Below are positions 1-6,375 of a stretch of DNA of 10,001 nucleotides, in pieces (within the stretch, counting starts at the first letter, position 1; each line of letters starts with the position of its first letter). Below the pieces are notes generated by a model. The model was not told the origin of the DNA, did no database searches, and saw only the letters and a program-made list of their open reading frames with translations. The position numbers were made by a program, and so were the translations under genes. The stretch covers positions 1 to 10,001 of the forward strand of contig JALRIY010000071.1 in assembly GCA_023255285.1 (NCBI GenBank), given 5' to 3'. The stretch is from Algoriphagus sp. Lineage in GTDB: Bacteria; Bacteroidota; Bacteroidia; Cytophagales; Cyclobacteriaceae.

Positions 1-513
1 TTTCCATCTATATTAGATTTTGCTAAAATCGAAAAGTATAATACTGTTCAGAAAATTGATGGTAAAACTTTTAAGCCAATTCTTTATAATCAAGATGTAG
101 ATTCTAAACCTCTAATCTGGCATTATCCAAATTGGTGGGGTCCCTCAGGTCCAGGAATTGGAAGTTTTAGTGCAATCAGAGATGGAAAATGGAAATTGAT
201 TTACTCTCATGATAAATTAGAGCTTGAGTTATACAATCTTGAAGAAGATATTTTTGAAAAAAATAATTTAGTCACAAAAAATATTAAAGTTACACGAGTT
301 CTTTCTAATAAATTAACTGATTATTTGATTAAAAATAATGCCCAAATGCCAATAATAAAAAGGTGCTACCCAATAAGGTTGGAGAAAGATAGGTCAAGTC
401 AAATGAAAAATGAAAAAGTGCGGCAAGTACAATGGCAGGTAAGTAGGAGTTCTCATCAAAAACCCGGTACCTTATTAAGGTATGATTCCAGTAATAGATT
501 TGAAAAAAGGTGA
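1..513 (+). CDS. Sulfatase (arylsulfatase A-like), C-terminal fragment; 5' end outside window, 3' end chimeric
   Basis: Frame 1 is open from the first base. The first ~117 residues read as the C-terminal part of a type I sulfatase. Visible features are WHYPNWWG at residues 40-47, SAIRDGKWKLIY near 56-67, then ELYNLEEDIFEKNNL near 76-90 and a closing helix ending NAQMP (residues 113-117). These are the usual last subdomain of exported polysaccharide- or aryl-sulfate hydrolases. The catalytic Cys/Ser-x-Pro-x-Arg motif lies upstream and cannot be seen. Sulfatases of this type normally end within a few to about twenty residues of NAQMP. Here the frame continues about 54 codons to a stop at 511-513 through DNA that is antisense to a DUF6427-like gene, so the tail is not sulfatase. 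GC over 1-350 is about 29% by hand count, well below the rest of the window. The family call is firm; the substrate is unknown. Confidence 0.8.
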   Translation, partial: FPSILDFAKIEKYNTVQKIDGKTFKPILYNQDVDSKPLIWHYPNWWGPSGPGIGSFSAIRDGKWKLIYSHDKLELELYNLEEDIFEKNNLVTKNIKVTRVLSNKLTDYLIKNNAQMPIIKRCYPIRLEKDRSSQMKNEKVRQVQWQVSRSSHQKPGTLLRYDSSNRFEKR

Positions 514-787
514 GTACCTTACCTAAAAAAAAGTAGGCGAGCTCACTTCGACCAAACAACAGGTGCAAACCAGTAAATACCCCTGCAGACAAGGGTCCTG
601 TATCGTCAATTACGTCTACATAAAGAAAATAGCCCTCACTGAGGCGTTCACCCAAGACCATCCAGATTAGCATGGGAGTGGTATTTGGAAATGAAAAAAA
701 TACCCAAGAAATTACACTAAAAGCGATCAAATAGATCACAATTCCAACTAAACGAAAAGGGTCATTTACTTTAAAAAAGCTAAGCAA
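329..787 (-). pseudogene. DUF6427-like multi-pass membrane protein, N-terminal half only, truncated at the junction
   Basis: Reading leftwards from 787, about 145 residues form a hydrophobic protein with a charged FFKVNDPFR start and several membrane segments (roughly residues 14-34, 84-98, 115-130 and 136-148). It resembles the Bacteroidota inner-membrane family DUF6427, assigned from memory. Such proteins are usually around 300 residues, so about half is missing. The homologous-looking sequence stops around LLGSTFLLLA (near 350-360). A stop at 329-331 follows only because the frame enters the sulfatase DNA. No ATG is available upstream before an in-frame stop, so the TTG at 785-787 is the likely start; LSFFKVNDP directly after it fits the family N-terminus. 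The gene is divergent from rbfA across an 82-base gap. Function is unknown. It is listed as broken because of the join; if the join is an assembly error, the gene is intact in the organism. Confidence 0.65.
340..360. other. Composition and homology breakpoint joining sulfatase and DUF6427-like gene fragments
   Basis: To the left, the plus strand encodes the sulfatase up to NAQMP (codons 337-351). To the right, the minus strand encodes a DUF6427-like protein that stops making sense at about the same bases. GC moves from about 29% (1-350) to 45% (421-480) and 52% (541-600) by hand count. No transposase, inverted repeat or tRNA end is visible at the point. It is either a recombination/insertion junction or a mis-joined assembly; the sequence alone cannot decide. 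Confidence 0.7.
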
Positions 788-844
788 GAGAGTTGAGGTA
801 AATTTGGTTTTGACTCGAAATTAAAGCATGCCCAAGTATTTCGC

Positions 845-852
845 TAAATTTG
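845..852 (+). promoter_or_regulatory. Putative Bacteroidota -7 promoter element for rbfA
   Basis: TAAATTTG is an exact match to the Bacteroidota -7 consensus TAnnTTTG and ends 17 bases before the rbfA ATG. I see no good TTTG-type -33 element at the expected distance, so the call rests on the -7 box and its position. It would drive rbfA and, by read-through, the permease gene. Confidence 0.4.
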
Positions 853-869
853 CATCATAAATACTTCAG

Positions 870-1247
870 ATGGAAAGCAAAAGACAATTAAAATACGCAA
901 AGTTAATTCAAAAGGAATTAGGTGATATTTTTCAAAAAGAGGCCAAACAGGTAGTAGGCCCCACCTTGGTGACGATTACTCGAGTTTTGATGAGCCCAGA
1001 TTTGGGTCTTGCAAAGGCCTATCTAAGTTTTTTGTCTTCTACACCAAAGGTACACTTTGATGGCATTAATGCACATAAAAAGGAAATTCGTCATGCTTTG
1101 GCAAGGCGAATTGGGAAGTCAGTTCGTGTGATTCCTGAATTGGCATTTTTCTCAGATGAATCTGCAACCTATGCCCAGCATATGGATAAGGTAATTTCAG
1201 ATCTACACATTCCCCCTGCTCCAGAGGAGGAGGAAGAGGAAGATTAA
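870..1247 (+). CDS. rbfA: 30S ribosome-binding factor A (RbfA)
   Basis: RbfA is a small cytosolic KH-fold protein that binds immature 30S subunits and helps complete 16S rRNA 5'-end processing and late assembly. The 125-residue product has the family layout. An N-terminal helix (ESKRQLKYAKLIQKELGDIF) is followed by the strand and turn VTITRVLMSPDLGLAKAYLSF (about 34-54). The second half has the helix and strand HALARRIGKSVRVIPELAFF (about 75-94), which includes the diagnostic R-I-G-x-x-V-R-x-x-P-E-L signature. The length is typical for Bacteroidota. The protein ends in six Glu and one Asp, a dispensable-looking acidic tail. The ATG at 870 sits just after a TAnnTTTG box. The permease gene begins 15 bases after the stop, so the two are probably cotranscribed. 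Confidence 0.96.
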   Translation: MESKRQLKYAKLIQKELGDIFQKEAKQVVGPTLVTITRVLMSPDLGLAKAYLSFLSSTPKVHFDGINAHKKEIRHALARRIGKSVRVIPELAFFSDESATYAQHMDKVISDLHIPPAPEEEEEED

Positions 1248-1250
1248 ATT

Positions 1251-1255
1251 GGAGG
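1251..1255 (+). promoter_or_regulatory. Shine-Dalgarno site supporting a GTG start
   Basis: GGAGG lies seven bases before the GTG at 1263-1265 and just after the rbfA stop. Strong Shine-Dalgarno sites are uncommon in Bacteroidota, so this one usefully fixes a non-ATG start for the permease and suggests translation independent of rbfA. Confidence 0.6.
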
Positions 1256-1262
1256 CGATTCT

Positions 1263-2489
1263 GTGAATACAAGTTCCTTTATAGCGGGTCGGTATTTTCG
1301 TAGTAAGAAGAAACAAAACTTCATCACGATCCTCTCTCTTATCTCGATGGTAGGCGTGTCAATCAGCACCATGGCTCTAGTGGCAGTTATGTCTGTATTT
1401 AATGGCCTAGAAGACCTAATTCGCGGACTATTTACCAGTTTTGACTCCGAACTTCAAGTGACAGCAGCTGTGGGGAAAAATTTTGTGGTCACTGAGGAAT
1501 GGTTGGAAGCACTAAAGCAGGTAAAAGGGGTGGATTTGGTTACAGAAATAATTGAAGACAATGCCTTATTGGAATACAGAGGGAATCAGCAAGTGGCACG
1601 AGTCAAGGGAGTATCTCCTAATTATTTTGAACACGAGCGATTTAAAAAAGGTTTTTTTTGGGGAGAGTCTACACTAGGTACGGAGATAAGACCAGCTGCT
1701 ATTCTTGGAAGAGGGGTGGCCTTTGCTCTTTCGGTTCGTTTGGAAGACATCAATTCCTCACTCAAAATTTACTATCCAAAAGCTCCAAAATCCGCTGCTT
1801 CCTTGGATCCAAACCAATTGTATGCTTCTGGGCAAGTTGAACCGAGAGGATTTTTCAGTGTGGAACAGGGGGTGGACAACTCCTATGTGCTTGTCCCTTT
1901 GAATTTTTTTAAAGAACTGTTGGAATATGGCCAAAAACGAACAGCGCTTGAACTCAAAGTAAGTCCAGGATATTCAGTAGAGTCTGTTAAAAAGGCCGTT
2001 CAGGAGCATTTGGGAGTAAAATTTAATGTTAAAAATGCGGATGAGCAGCATGCTACATTAATCCGAACGGTTAAACTTGAAAAGCTTTTTGTGTTTTTGA
2101 CACTCACCTTTATTCTTGGGCTAGCTTCTTTCAATATTTTCTTTTCCTTAAGCATGCTGGCAATTGAAAAGAAAAAAGACTTAGCAGTTCTCAAAGCTTT
2201 GGGGGCTAAAAACAGATTGATTCAGGGTATATTTTTGAAGCAAGGAGCATTGATAGCATTTTCTGGTGCAGTATTAGGTTTGATTTTGGGCCTGTTATTA
2301 GTAGGTGCACAGGATAAATTTGGATTGGTTTCTTTAGGAATCGTTTCAGGTGTAGTCGACGCGTACCCAGTACGAGTTCATGGGCCTGATTTAGTATGGA
2401 TAAGTTTGGCCGTAGTGACGATTACATTGGTTGCTTCTTGGCGTCCAGCCTGGATTGCATCACAGGTCAATGCCGCGCAAGAATTGTAA
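1263..2489 (+). CDS. FtsX-domain ABC transporter permease (LolC/LolE-like)
   Basis: This 408-residue inner-membrane protein has the four-helix LolC/E/MacB permease plan. TM1 is at about 21-46, followed by SVFNGLEDLI. A large periplasmic domain spans roughly 47-270. TM2 (about 275-301), TM3 (about 330-348) and TM4 (about 377-391) make up the C-terminal FtsX domain. The cytoplasmic coupling segment EKKKDLAVLKALGA (about 302-315) is the classic FtsX-domain signature contacting the ATPase. By family knowledge it would work with a LolD-type ATPase to release lipoproteins from the inner membrane; no ATPase gene of that type is adjacent here. The GTG start at 1263 is supported by GGAGG seven bases upstream and by the N-terminus SSFIAGRYFRSKKKQNFITI, which matches the family. 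It follows rbfA by 15 bases. LolC versus LolE, or another substrate, cannot be settled from sequence. Confidence 0.88.
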   Translation: MNTSSFIAGRYFRSKKKQNFITILSLISMVGVSISTMALVAVMSVFNGLEDLIRGLFTSFDSELQVTAAVGKNFVVTEEWLEALKQVKGVDLVTEIIEDNALLEYRGNQQVARVKGVSPNYFEHERFKKGFFWGESTLGTEIRPAAILGRGVAFALSVRLEDINSSLKIYYPKAPKSAASLDPNQLYASGQVEPRGFFSVEQGVDNSYVLVPLNFFKELLEYGQKRTALELKVSPGYSVESVKKAVQEHLGVKFNVKNADEQHATLIRTVKLEKLFVFLTLTFILGLASFNIFFSLSMLAIEKKKDLAVLKALGAKNRLIQGIFLKQGALIAFSGAVLGLILGLLLVGAQDKFGLVSLGIVSGVVDAYPVRVHGPDLVWISLAVVTITLVASWRPAWIASQVNAAQEL

Positions 2490-2560
2490 GTACCCAACCA
2501 AATAATTATATGCACGGCTTTTGCATCTGAGTTCTTTTCAACTTACAATACGATTCATTG

Positions 2561-3682
2561 ATGAAAGCACCTTTTTTTGATACCGTTGTCATTGGTCTTG
2601 GGGCTGTTGGAAGTGCAGTGCTGTACCAACTTAGCAAGAAAAAAGGAGTAGAAATTCTTGGGATTGACCAATATGAACCCCCTCATCAATTGGGGTCTAG
2701 TCATGGAGAAACTCGTATTACTCGATTGGCTGTAGGTGAAGGCGAAGATTACGTGAAGTTAGCCAAACGTTCCCATGAAATATGGGAGGAAATAGAAGCA
2801 GCGTATGGGCAAAAAATTCGGACAAAGACGGGTGGGATTCTTTTAGATTCTGGACGTAATCCTTGGTCCAAGCATGGAGTAGAGGGTTTTTGGGAGAGGA
2901 CCCTCCGTTTTGCTAAAAACCAAAATGTAGCCTATCGGATTTTTGGGCAAGAAGAGCTTCAACAATCTTACCCAGCCTTTATTATCCCGCCCACCGGAAA
3001 GATTTACTGGGAACAGGAAGCGGGCTATCTTTTTCCCGAACTAGCCATACAGGCACAGTTGTACCTGGCAAAGAAAAATGGAGCATCTGTATGGACCTCT
3101 TCTAAGGTACAGTCCATTCTCCAAAAAGAGTCTTATTTTCAACTTGAATTGGATGGGAAAGTAGTTCATGCCAAGCAAGTCGTACTCAGTGCAGGTGGAT
3201 GGGTAAAGGATTTTTTACCCAAAGAGACGCAACCCAAATTGAAGATTTGTCGCCAGGTGTTGTATTGGCTGGCCATAGAGGAGGGGTTTGATGGTTGGGA
3301 ACGCTATCCTGTATGGATGTGGGGTTTTGGTCCGAATCCAGAAGATTTTATTTATGGGTTTCCTTCTTTGGATGGGAAAACCGTAAAAATGGCTTCTGAA
3401 TCTTTTTTGGAGGTGACACATCCCGATCATTTAAATCGGATAGTTTCTGAAGAGGAAAAAGAAATTTTTTGGAGGGAAAAAGTTAGGGGCAAGATCAATG
3501 GCCTGAAGAAGGAAGTAGTTAAAAGCTCGGTATGCTTTTATACGGTCACAGAAGATGCTCGTTTTTTAATTGAACCGATGGATGGGAATCCAAATTTCTT
3601 ATGGATTTCTGCTTGTTCAGGCCATGGATTTAAACATTCTGCAGCCTTAGGCGAAGAGATTGTAAAAAGATTGGGATACTGA
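2561..3682 (+). CDS. FAD-dependent amine oxidase, monomeric sarcosine oxidase / N-methyltryptophan oxidase (SolA) type
   Basis: This cytosolic flavoenzyme family oxidatively demethylates secondary N-methyl amino acids, giving amine, formaldehyde and H2O2. In the 373-residue product a Rossmann dinucleotide site GLGAVG is at residues 12-17, with the ribose-binding acid D36 after a strand (EILGID). GSSHGETRITR at 45-55 matches the MSOX/SolA flavin-contact loop, with H48, R52 and R55. Near the C-terminus, CFYTVTED carries Cys325, placed like the cysteine that covalently attaches FAD in monomeric sarcosine oxidase, and ACSGHGFKHS (about 351-360) is the conserved closing flavin motif. The length is slightly under the usual 370-390. 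I chose the ATG at 2561 over the TTG one codon upstream. The gene stands alone, with 71 bases before it and a hairpin overlapping its stop. The family is firm; the substrate (sarcosine, pipecolate, N-methyltryptophan or another) is unresolved. Confidence 0.85.
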   Translation: MKAPFFDTVVIGLGAVGSAVLYQLSKKKGVEILGIDQYEPPHQLGSSHGETRITRLAVGEGEDYVKLAKRSHEIWEEIEAAYGQKIRTKTGGILLDSGRNPWSKHGVEGFWERTLRFAKNQNVAYRIFGQEELQQSYPAFIIPPTGKIYWEQEAGYLFPELAIQAQLYLAKKNGASVWTSSKVQSILQKESYFQLELDGKVVHAKQVVLSAGGWVKDFLPKETQPKLKICRQVLYWLAIEEGFDGWERYPVWMWGFGPNPEDFIYGFPSLDGKTVKMASESFLEVTHPDHLNRIVSEEEKEIFWREKVRGKINGLKKEVVKSSVCFYTVTEDARFLIEPMDGNPNFLWISACSGHGFKHSAALGEEIVKRLGY

Positions 3683-3698
3683 GGAGCTATATCCTCAG
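3679..3698 (+). terminator. Terminator-like hairpin at the end of the oxidase gene
   Basis: CTGAGGA (3679-3685) and TCCTCAG (3692-3698) form a perfect seven-pair stem around a six-base loop GCTATA. The oxidase stop codon TGA (3680-3682) is inside the left arm. The downstream run (ATTCCTTTCAATTTTT) is T-rich but interrupted, so intrinsic termination may be incomplete. It separates the oxidase from the ABC exporter gene. Confidence 0.5.
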
Positions 3699-3739
3699 AT
3701 TCCTTTCAATTTTTCTGATCAATTACGCCTTGAAAACTG

Positions 3740-3747
3740 TACTTTTG
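3740..3747 (+). promoter_or_regulatory. Putative Bacteroidota -7 promoter element for the ABC exporter
   Basis: TACTTTTG matches TAnnTTTG exactly and ends 23 bases before the ATG at 3771, downstream of the terminator-like hairpin. A convincing -33 element is not visible. The placement suggests the exporter has its own promoter. Confidence 0.4.
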
Positions 3748-3770
3748 TCCTTTGAATAGCTAAATAGATT

Positions 3771-5558
3771 ATGGCAAAGCAACGAGGGACTGCATTAGAG
3801 CCCGAAGAAAAAAGGAAGCTCAATAAGCAGAATCTAAGTAAGTTGAACCAAATTTTCCAGTTTCTGATTCCCTACAAAGGGGCTTTTACTTCAGGCTTAG
3901 TTTTTTTATTATTTTCTTCACTTACCCTGCTCAGTTTTCCTTTTGTAGCAGGTAAACTAATAGATACTGCTCAGGGTGAGGTATGGATTTTTTCAGATCT
4001 TCATCACATTGCCCTACTACTTTTAGGAATCTTAGCCTTGCAAAGTATTTTTTCTTTTTTTAGGGTTTGGTTATTTGCTTTAGTTTCAGAAAAGGCCATG
4101 CGAGATATTCGCATAGCCGTTTATGGCCGATTGGTGCGGCTTCCGATTCCCTTTTTCGACCAGCGCCGCACAGGAGAGCTATTAAGTCGAATCACTTCAG
4201 ATGTCGGGTTACTTCAAGATACTTTTTCCACCACACTAGCGGAGCTTTTTCGGCAAGTAGTGACACTGGTTGCTGGAGTTGCTTTCTTATTAATAAATAC
4301 GCCAAAGCTCACCGTATTTATGCTTGCCACCTTTCCTGTGCTGGTGCTATTTGCATTGGTTTTTGGAAAATTTATTCGAAAACTCTCTAAAAAAACACAG
4401 GACGAGCTTGCAGCTGCTAATGTGATTGTAGAGGAAACCTTGCAGTCAATTACTACCGTCAAATCTTTTGTTGGAGAAGGATATGAAGTGAATCGGTATA
4501 GCATGGGTTTAGATAAGGTAGTGCGGGTAGCCTTGTCCGCAGCCAAATACCGAGGGGCATTTATTTCCTTCATTATTTTTGCTTTGTTTGGAGGGATTGT
4601 CGGGGTGATGTGGTATGGAGCAAATTTGGTTGCATCCGGGGAAATGAGTGTTGGGGAATTGGTCTCCTTTGTTTTGTATACCACCTTTATTGGGGGTTCC
4701 ATTGCTGGATTGGGGGATATTTATAGCCAGCTACAAAAGGCAATTGGAAGCTCAGAGCGAGTGGTAGAATTATTAAAAGAAGAAGAAGAAGCGGAGCAAG
4801 GAATAGTCTTGAACGATTGTAAGGGATCTATTGATTTTAAGGGAGTAACATTTAATTACCCGACCCGACCTGAGGTGGAAGTATTGCAAGGGGTATCTTT
4901 TCAAATTCAACCTGGGGAAAAAATAGCTCTTGTCGGCCCATCTGGGGCTGGAAAATCTACCCTAATTCAATTACTTCTTCGCTTTTATGAAGTTACTACA
5001 GGCCAAATTCAAATTGATGGCAAGCCAATAAGCCATTGGTCTTTGGCTAGTTTACGAAACAGAATTGGCATTGTTCCTCAAGAAGTTTTGTTGTTTGGGG
5101 GTAGTATCCGTGACAACATCGGCTATGCAAAGCCAGGTGCTACTGAGGAAGAGATTATTGGTGCTGCTAAAAAAGCAAATGCTTGGCAGTTTATCGCTCA
5201 GTTTCCAGAGGGGTTGGATACGTTGGTGGGGGAGCGAGGAATTAAACTTTCTGGAGGACAGCGACAGCGAGTAGCCATTGCTAGGGCAATTTTGAAGGAT
5301 CCTGCAATTTTAGTTTTGGATGAAGCTACTTCCTCTTTAGATGCGGAATCAGAGGCCCTAGTTCAAGAGGCTTTAAATGAATTGATGAAGGGAAGGACAA
5401 CCCTTATAATTGCCCATCGTTTGGCGACCATCCGCAAAGTGGATCGAATATATGTATTGACGGAAGGGAAGATTGCGGAACAAGGTACCCACCAAGAATT
5501 AGTTCAGGATGCTGCAGGTGTGTATGCCAACCTTGTTCGTCTTCAATTTTCGGATTAA
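3771..5558 (+). CDS. ABC exporter half-transporter, fused membrane and ATPase domains (ABCB/MsbA-like)
   Basis: This 595-residue protein is a complete type IV half-exporter that would dimerise in the inner membrane. An N-terminal six-helix domain covers about 35-325, with clear helices near 38-64, 77-104, 160-205 and 262-320. The ATPase domain has Walker A GPSGAGKST (389-397), the Q-loop region IGIVPQEVLLFGG, signature LSGGQRQR (493-500), Walker B ILVLDEATSSLD with D517 and catalytic E518, and the switch histidine H549 in IIAHRLAT. Every catalytic element is intact. By family knowledge it could flip lipids, lipid-linked sugars, peptides or drugs. MsbA-like lipid export is one option, and the nearby glycan genes make a lipid-glycan cargo conceivable, but nothing visible fixes the substrate. 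Its stop overlaps the stop of the convergent methyltransferase gene. Confidence 0.93.
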   Translation: MAKQRGTALEPEEKRKLNKQNLSKLNQIFQFLIPYKGAFTSGLVFLLFSSLTLLSFPFVAGKLIDTAQGEVWIFSDLHHIALLLLGILALQSIFSFFRVWLFALVSEKAMRDIRIAVYGRLVRLPIPFFDQRRTGELLSRITSDVGLLQDTFSTTLAELFRQVVTLVAGVAFLLINTPKLTVFMLATFPVLVLFALVFGKFIRKLSKKTQDELAAANVIVEETLQSITTVKSFVGEGYEVNRYSMGLDKVVRVALSAAKYRGAFISFIIFALFGGIVGVMWYGANLVASGEMSVGELVSFVLYTTFIGGSIAGLGDIYSQLQKAIGSSERVVELLKEEEEAEQGIVLNDCKGSIDFKGVTFNYPTRPEVEVLQGVSFQIQPGEKIALVGPSGAGKSTLIQLLLRFYEVTTGQIQIDGKPISHWSLASLRNRIGIVPQEVLLFGGSIRDNIGYAKPGATEEEIIGAAKKANAWQFIAQFPEGLDTLVGERGIKLSGGQRQRVAIARAILKDPAILVLDEATSSLDAESEALVQEALNELMKGRTTLIIAHRLATIRKVDRIYVLTEGKIAEQGTHQELVQDAAGVYANLVRLQFSD

Positions 5559-6226
5559 AAAAGGGTATGGGATGTGAGTGATTTGGTGATCCCGAATACA
5601 GTCTCTTTTAGCATTTTTGCCCCTGGAAATAATCCAATCATTTCTTTTTCATGAAGAAGGCGAATTTCTTCCAAGTATTGGTTGGCTTCTTGTTCATTCC
5701 AACTTTTCAAACGGCTCAATTTTGTCCTTGTTAAAATAAATTTCAAAACCCCTTTCGGATAAAATTGGGCAAAAGGCAAGGCATAATGCACTTCAATTGG
5801 AAAATATTTATTTGGAGTCTGAACAAAGTAATTTTTGCCTACACGTCGGATTTCCAAAGCCATCTTTTGTTGATTCTCAAAGCTGTAAACGTGCTCAATG
5901 ACTGAATTTGAAAAAACAAGGTCAAAATTTTGTGCGCTAAATTCCTTTAGGTCTGTGGCGTCCCCTTGTACTGCTTGGATGGAAGGATGATTTGTTGCTT
6001 CCAAATGTAAATTAAGCAAGGTGATTCGAATGCCAGGATGGGTAAGTAGTGTGCTATGTTGCCAGAAACTCGCAGTTCCCCCCACGTCCAAAATTTCTAG
6101 GGATGTCAAGTCTTTAAAATGACTAAAAAATAATTTTTCAAACTCTTGGAGTCGTTTTTTACGAAACTTAAAGCCTAGGGATTGGGGATTATCGGAAGAT
6201 GCAAAAAAATTAAAAAGTGTGGACAT
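5555..6226 (-). CDS. Class I SAM-dependent methyltransferase (Methyltransf_11/25 type)
   Basis: The 223-residue product has a Rossmann methyltransferase core. Motif I LEILDVGGTASFW at about 43-55 uses a GG variant of the usual GxG loop. VQGDA (86-90) is the adenine-side motif, and FDLVFSNSVIEHV (101-113) is the motif IV strand and the typical SxxxEH segment. The C-terminal third (NKYFPIEVHYALPFAQFYP, 139-157) resembles putative methyltransferases found in bacterial glycan clusters. It starts at an ATG on the minus strand, divergent from the sugar phosphotransferase gene across about 149 bases. It ends tail-to-tail with the ABC exporter: bases 5555-5558 (TTAA) hold parts of both stop codons. 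The likely substrate is a sugar or lipid intermediate by neighbourhood only; a quinone or other small molecule is not excluded. Confidence 0.85.
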   Translation of the reverse strand: MSTLFNFFASSDNPQSLGFKFRKKRLQEFEKLFFSHFKDLTSLEILDVGGTASFWQHSTLLTHPGIRITLLNLHLEATNHPSIQAVQGDATDLKEFSAQNFDLVFSNSVIEHVYSFENQQKMALEIRRVGKNYFVQTPNKYFPIEVHYALPFAQFYPKGVLKFILTRTKLSRLKSWNEQEANQYLEEIRLLHEKEMIGLFPGAKMLKETVFGITKSLTSHTLF

Positions 6227-6261
6227 TTACTTTTTGTTTCTTAAAAGACGAGAAATTTATT

Positions 6262-6269
6262 CAAAATTA
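6262..6269 (-). promoter_or_regulatory. Putative Bacteroidota -7 promoter element for the leftward methyltransferase
   Basis: On the minus strand 6269-6262 reads TAATTTTG, an exact TAnnTTTG match ending 35 bases before the methyltransferase ATG. No clear -33 partner is seen, and the gap is AT-rich, so a chance match is possible. Confidence 0.35.
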
Positions 6270-6321
6270 ATAAGCCTTGAGAATTTCTTTCTTAATTTTA
6301 CAGGATTTCCTTCCTTAATCT

Positions 6322-6330
6322 TATCTTTTG
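6322..6330 (+). promoter_or_regulatory. Possible degenerate -7 element for the glycan trio
   Basis: TATCTTTTG differs from TAnnTTTG by one extra T and ends 45 bases before the preferred start of the sugar phosphotransferase (6376). It overlaps an alternative in-frame TTG start at 6328, which argues against that longer start if the box is used. Confidence 0.25.
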
Positions 6331-6375
6331 TCTAAAAATGCTGACAGGGGAAAGGTTAGTACTTTTATTATTTTT

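Noticed and set aside
1..787. Mobile element or integration site explaining the junction
   Set aside because: I found no transposase, integrase, terminal inverted repeat, target duplication or tRNA end in the visible sequence; the left side is cut off by the window edge.
1066..1272. Minus-strand open frame covering the end of rbfA
   Set aside because: It is antisense to the acidic tail and KH domain of RbfA; its Pro/Leu-rich start is the reverse of the Glu codons. No independent support.
2510..2526. Small inverted repeat ATGCA/TGCAT after the permease gene as a terminator
   Set aside because: The stem has only five pairs with a seven-base loop and no T tract follows; expected by chance.
2558..2560. 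TTG start one codon upstream of the oxidase ATG
   Set aside because: An ATG follows immediately at 2561, and I see no ribosome binding site favouring the TTG.
4214..4702. 162-codon open frame on the minus strand inside the ABC exporter gene
   Set aside because: It lies wholly opposite a strongly conserved transporter, has a low-complexity Thr/Ser/Lys-rich product and no recognisable family; it is a shadow of the real gene.
6328..6375. Longer N-terminus for the sugar phosphotransferase from a TTG at 6328
   Set aside because: The extra 16 residues are polar and unlike the family N-terminus, the TTG overlaps a promoter-like TATCTTTTG, and an ATG at 6376 begins the expected KRRFDTYFPWLF sequence.
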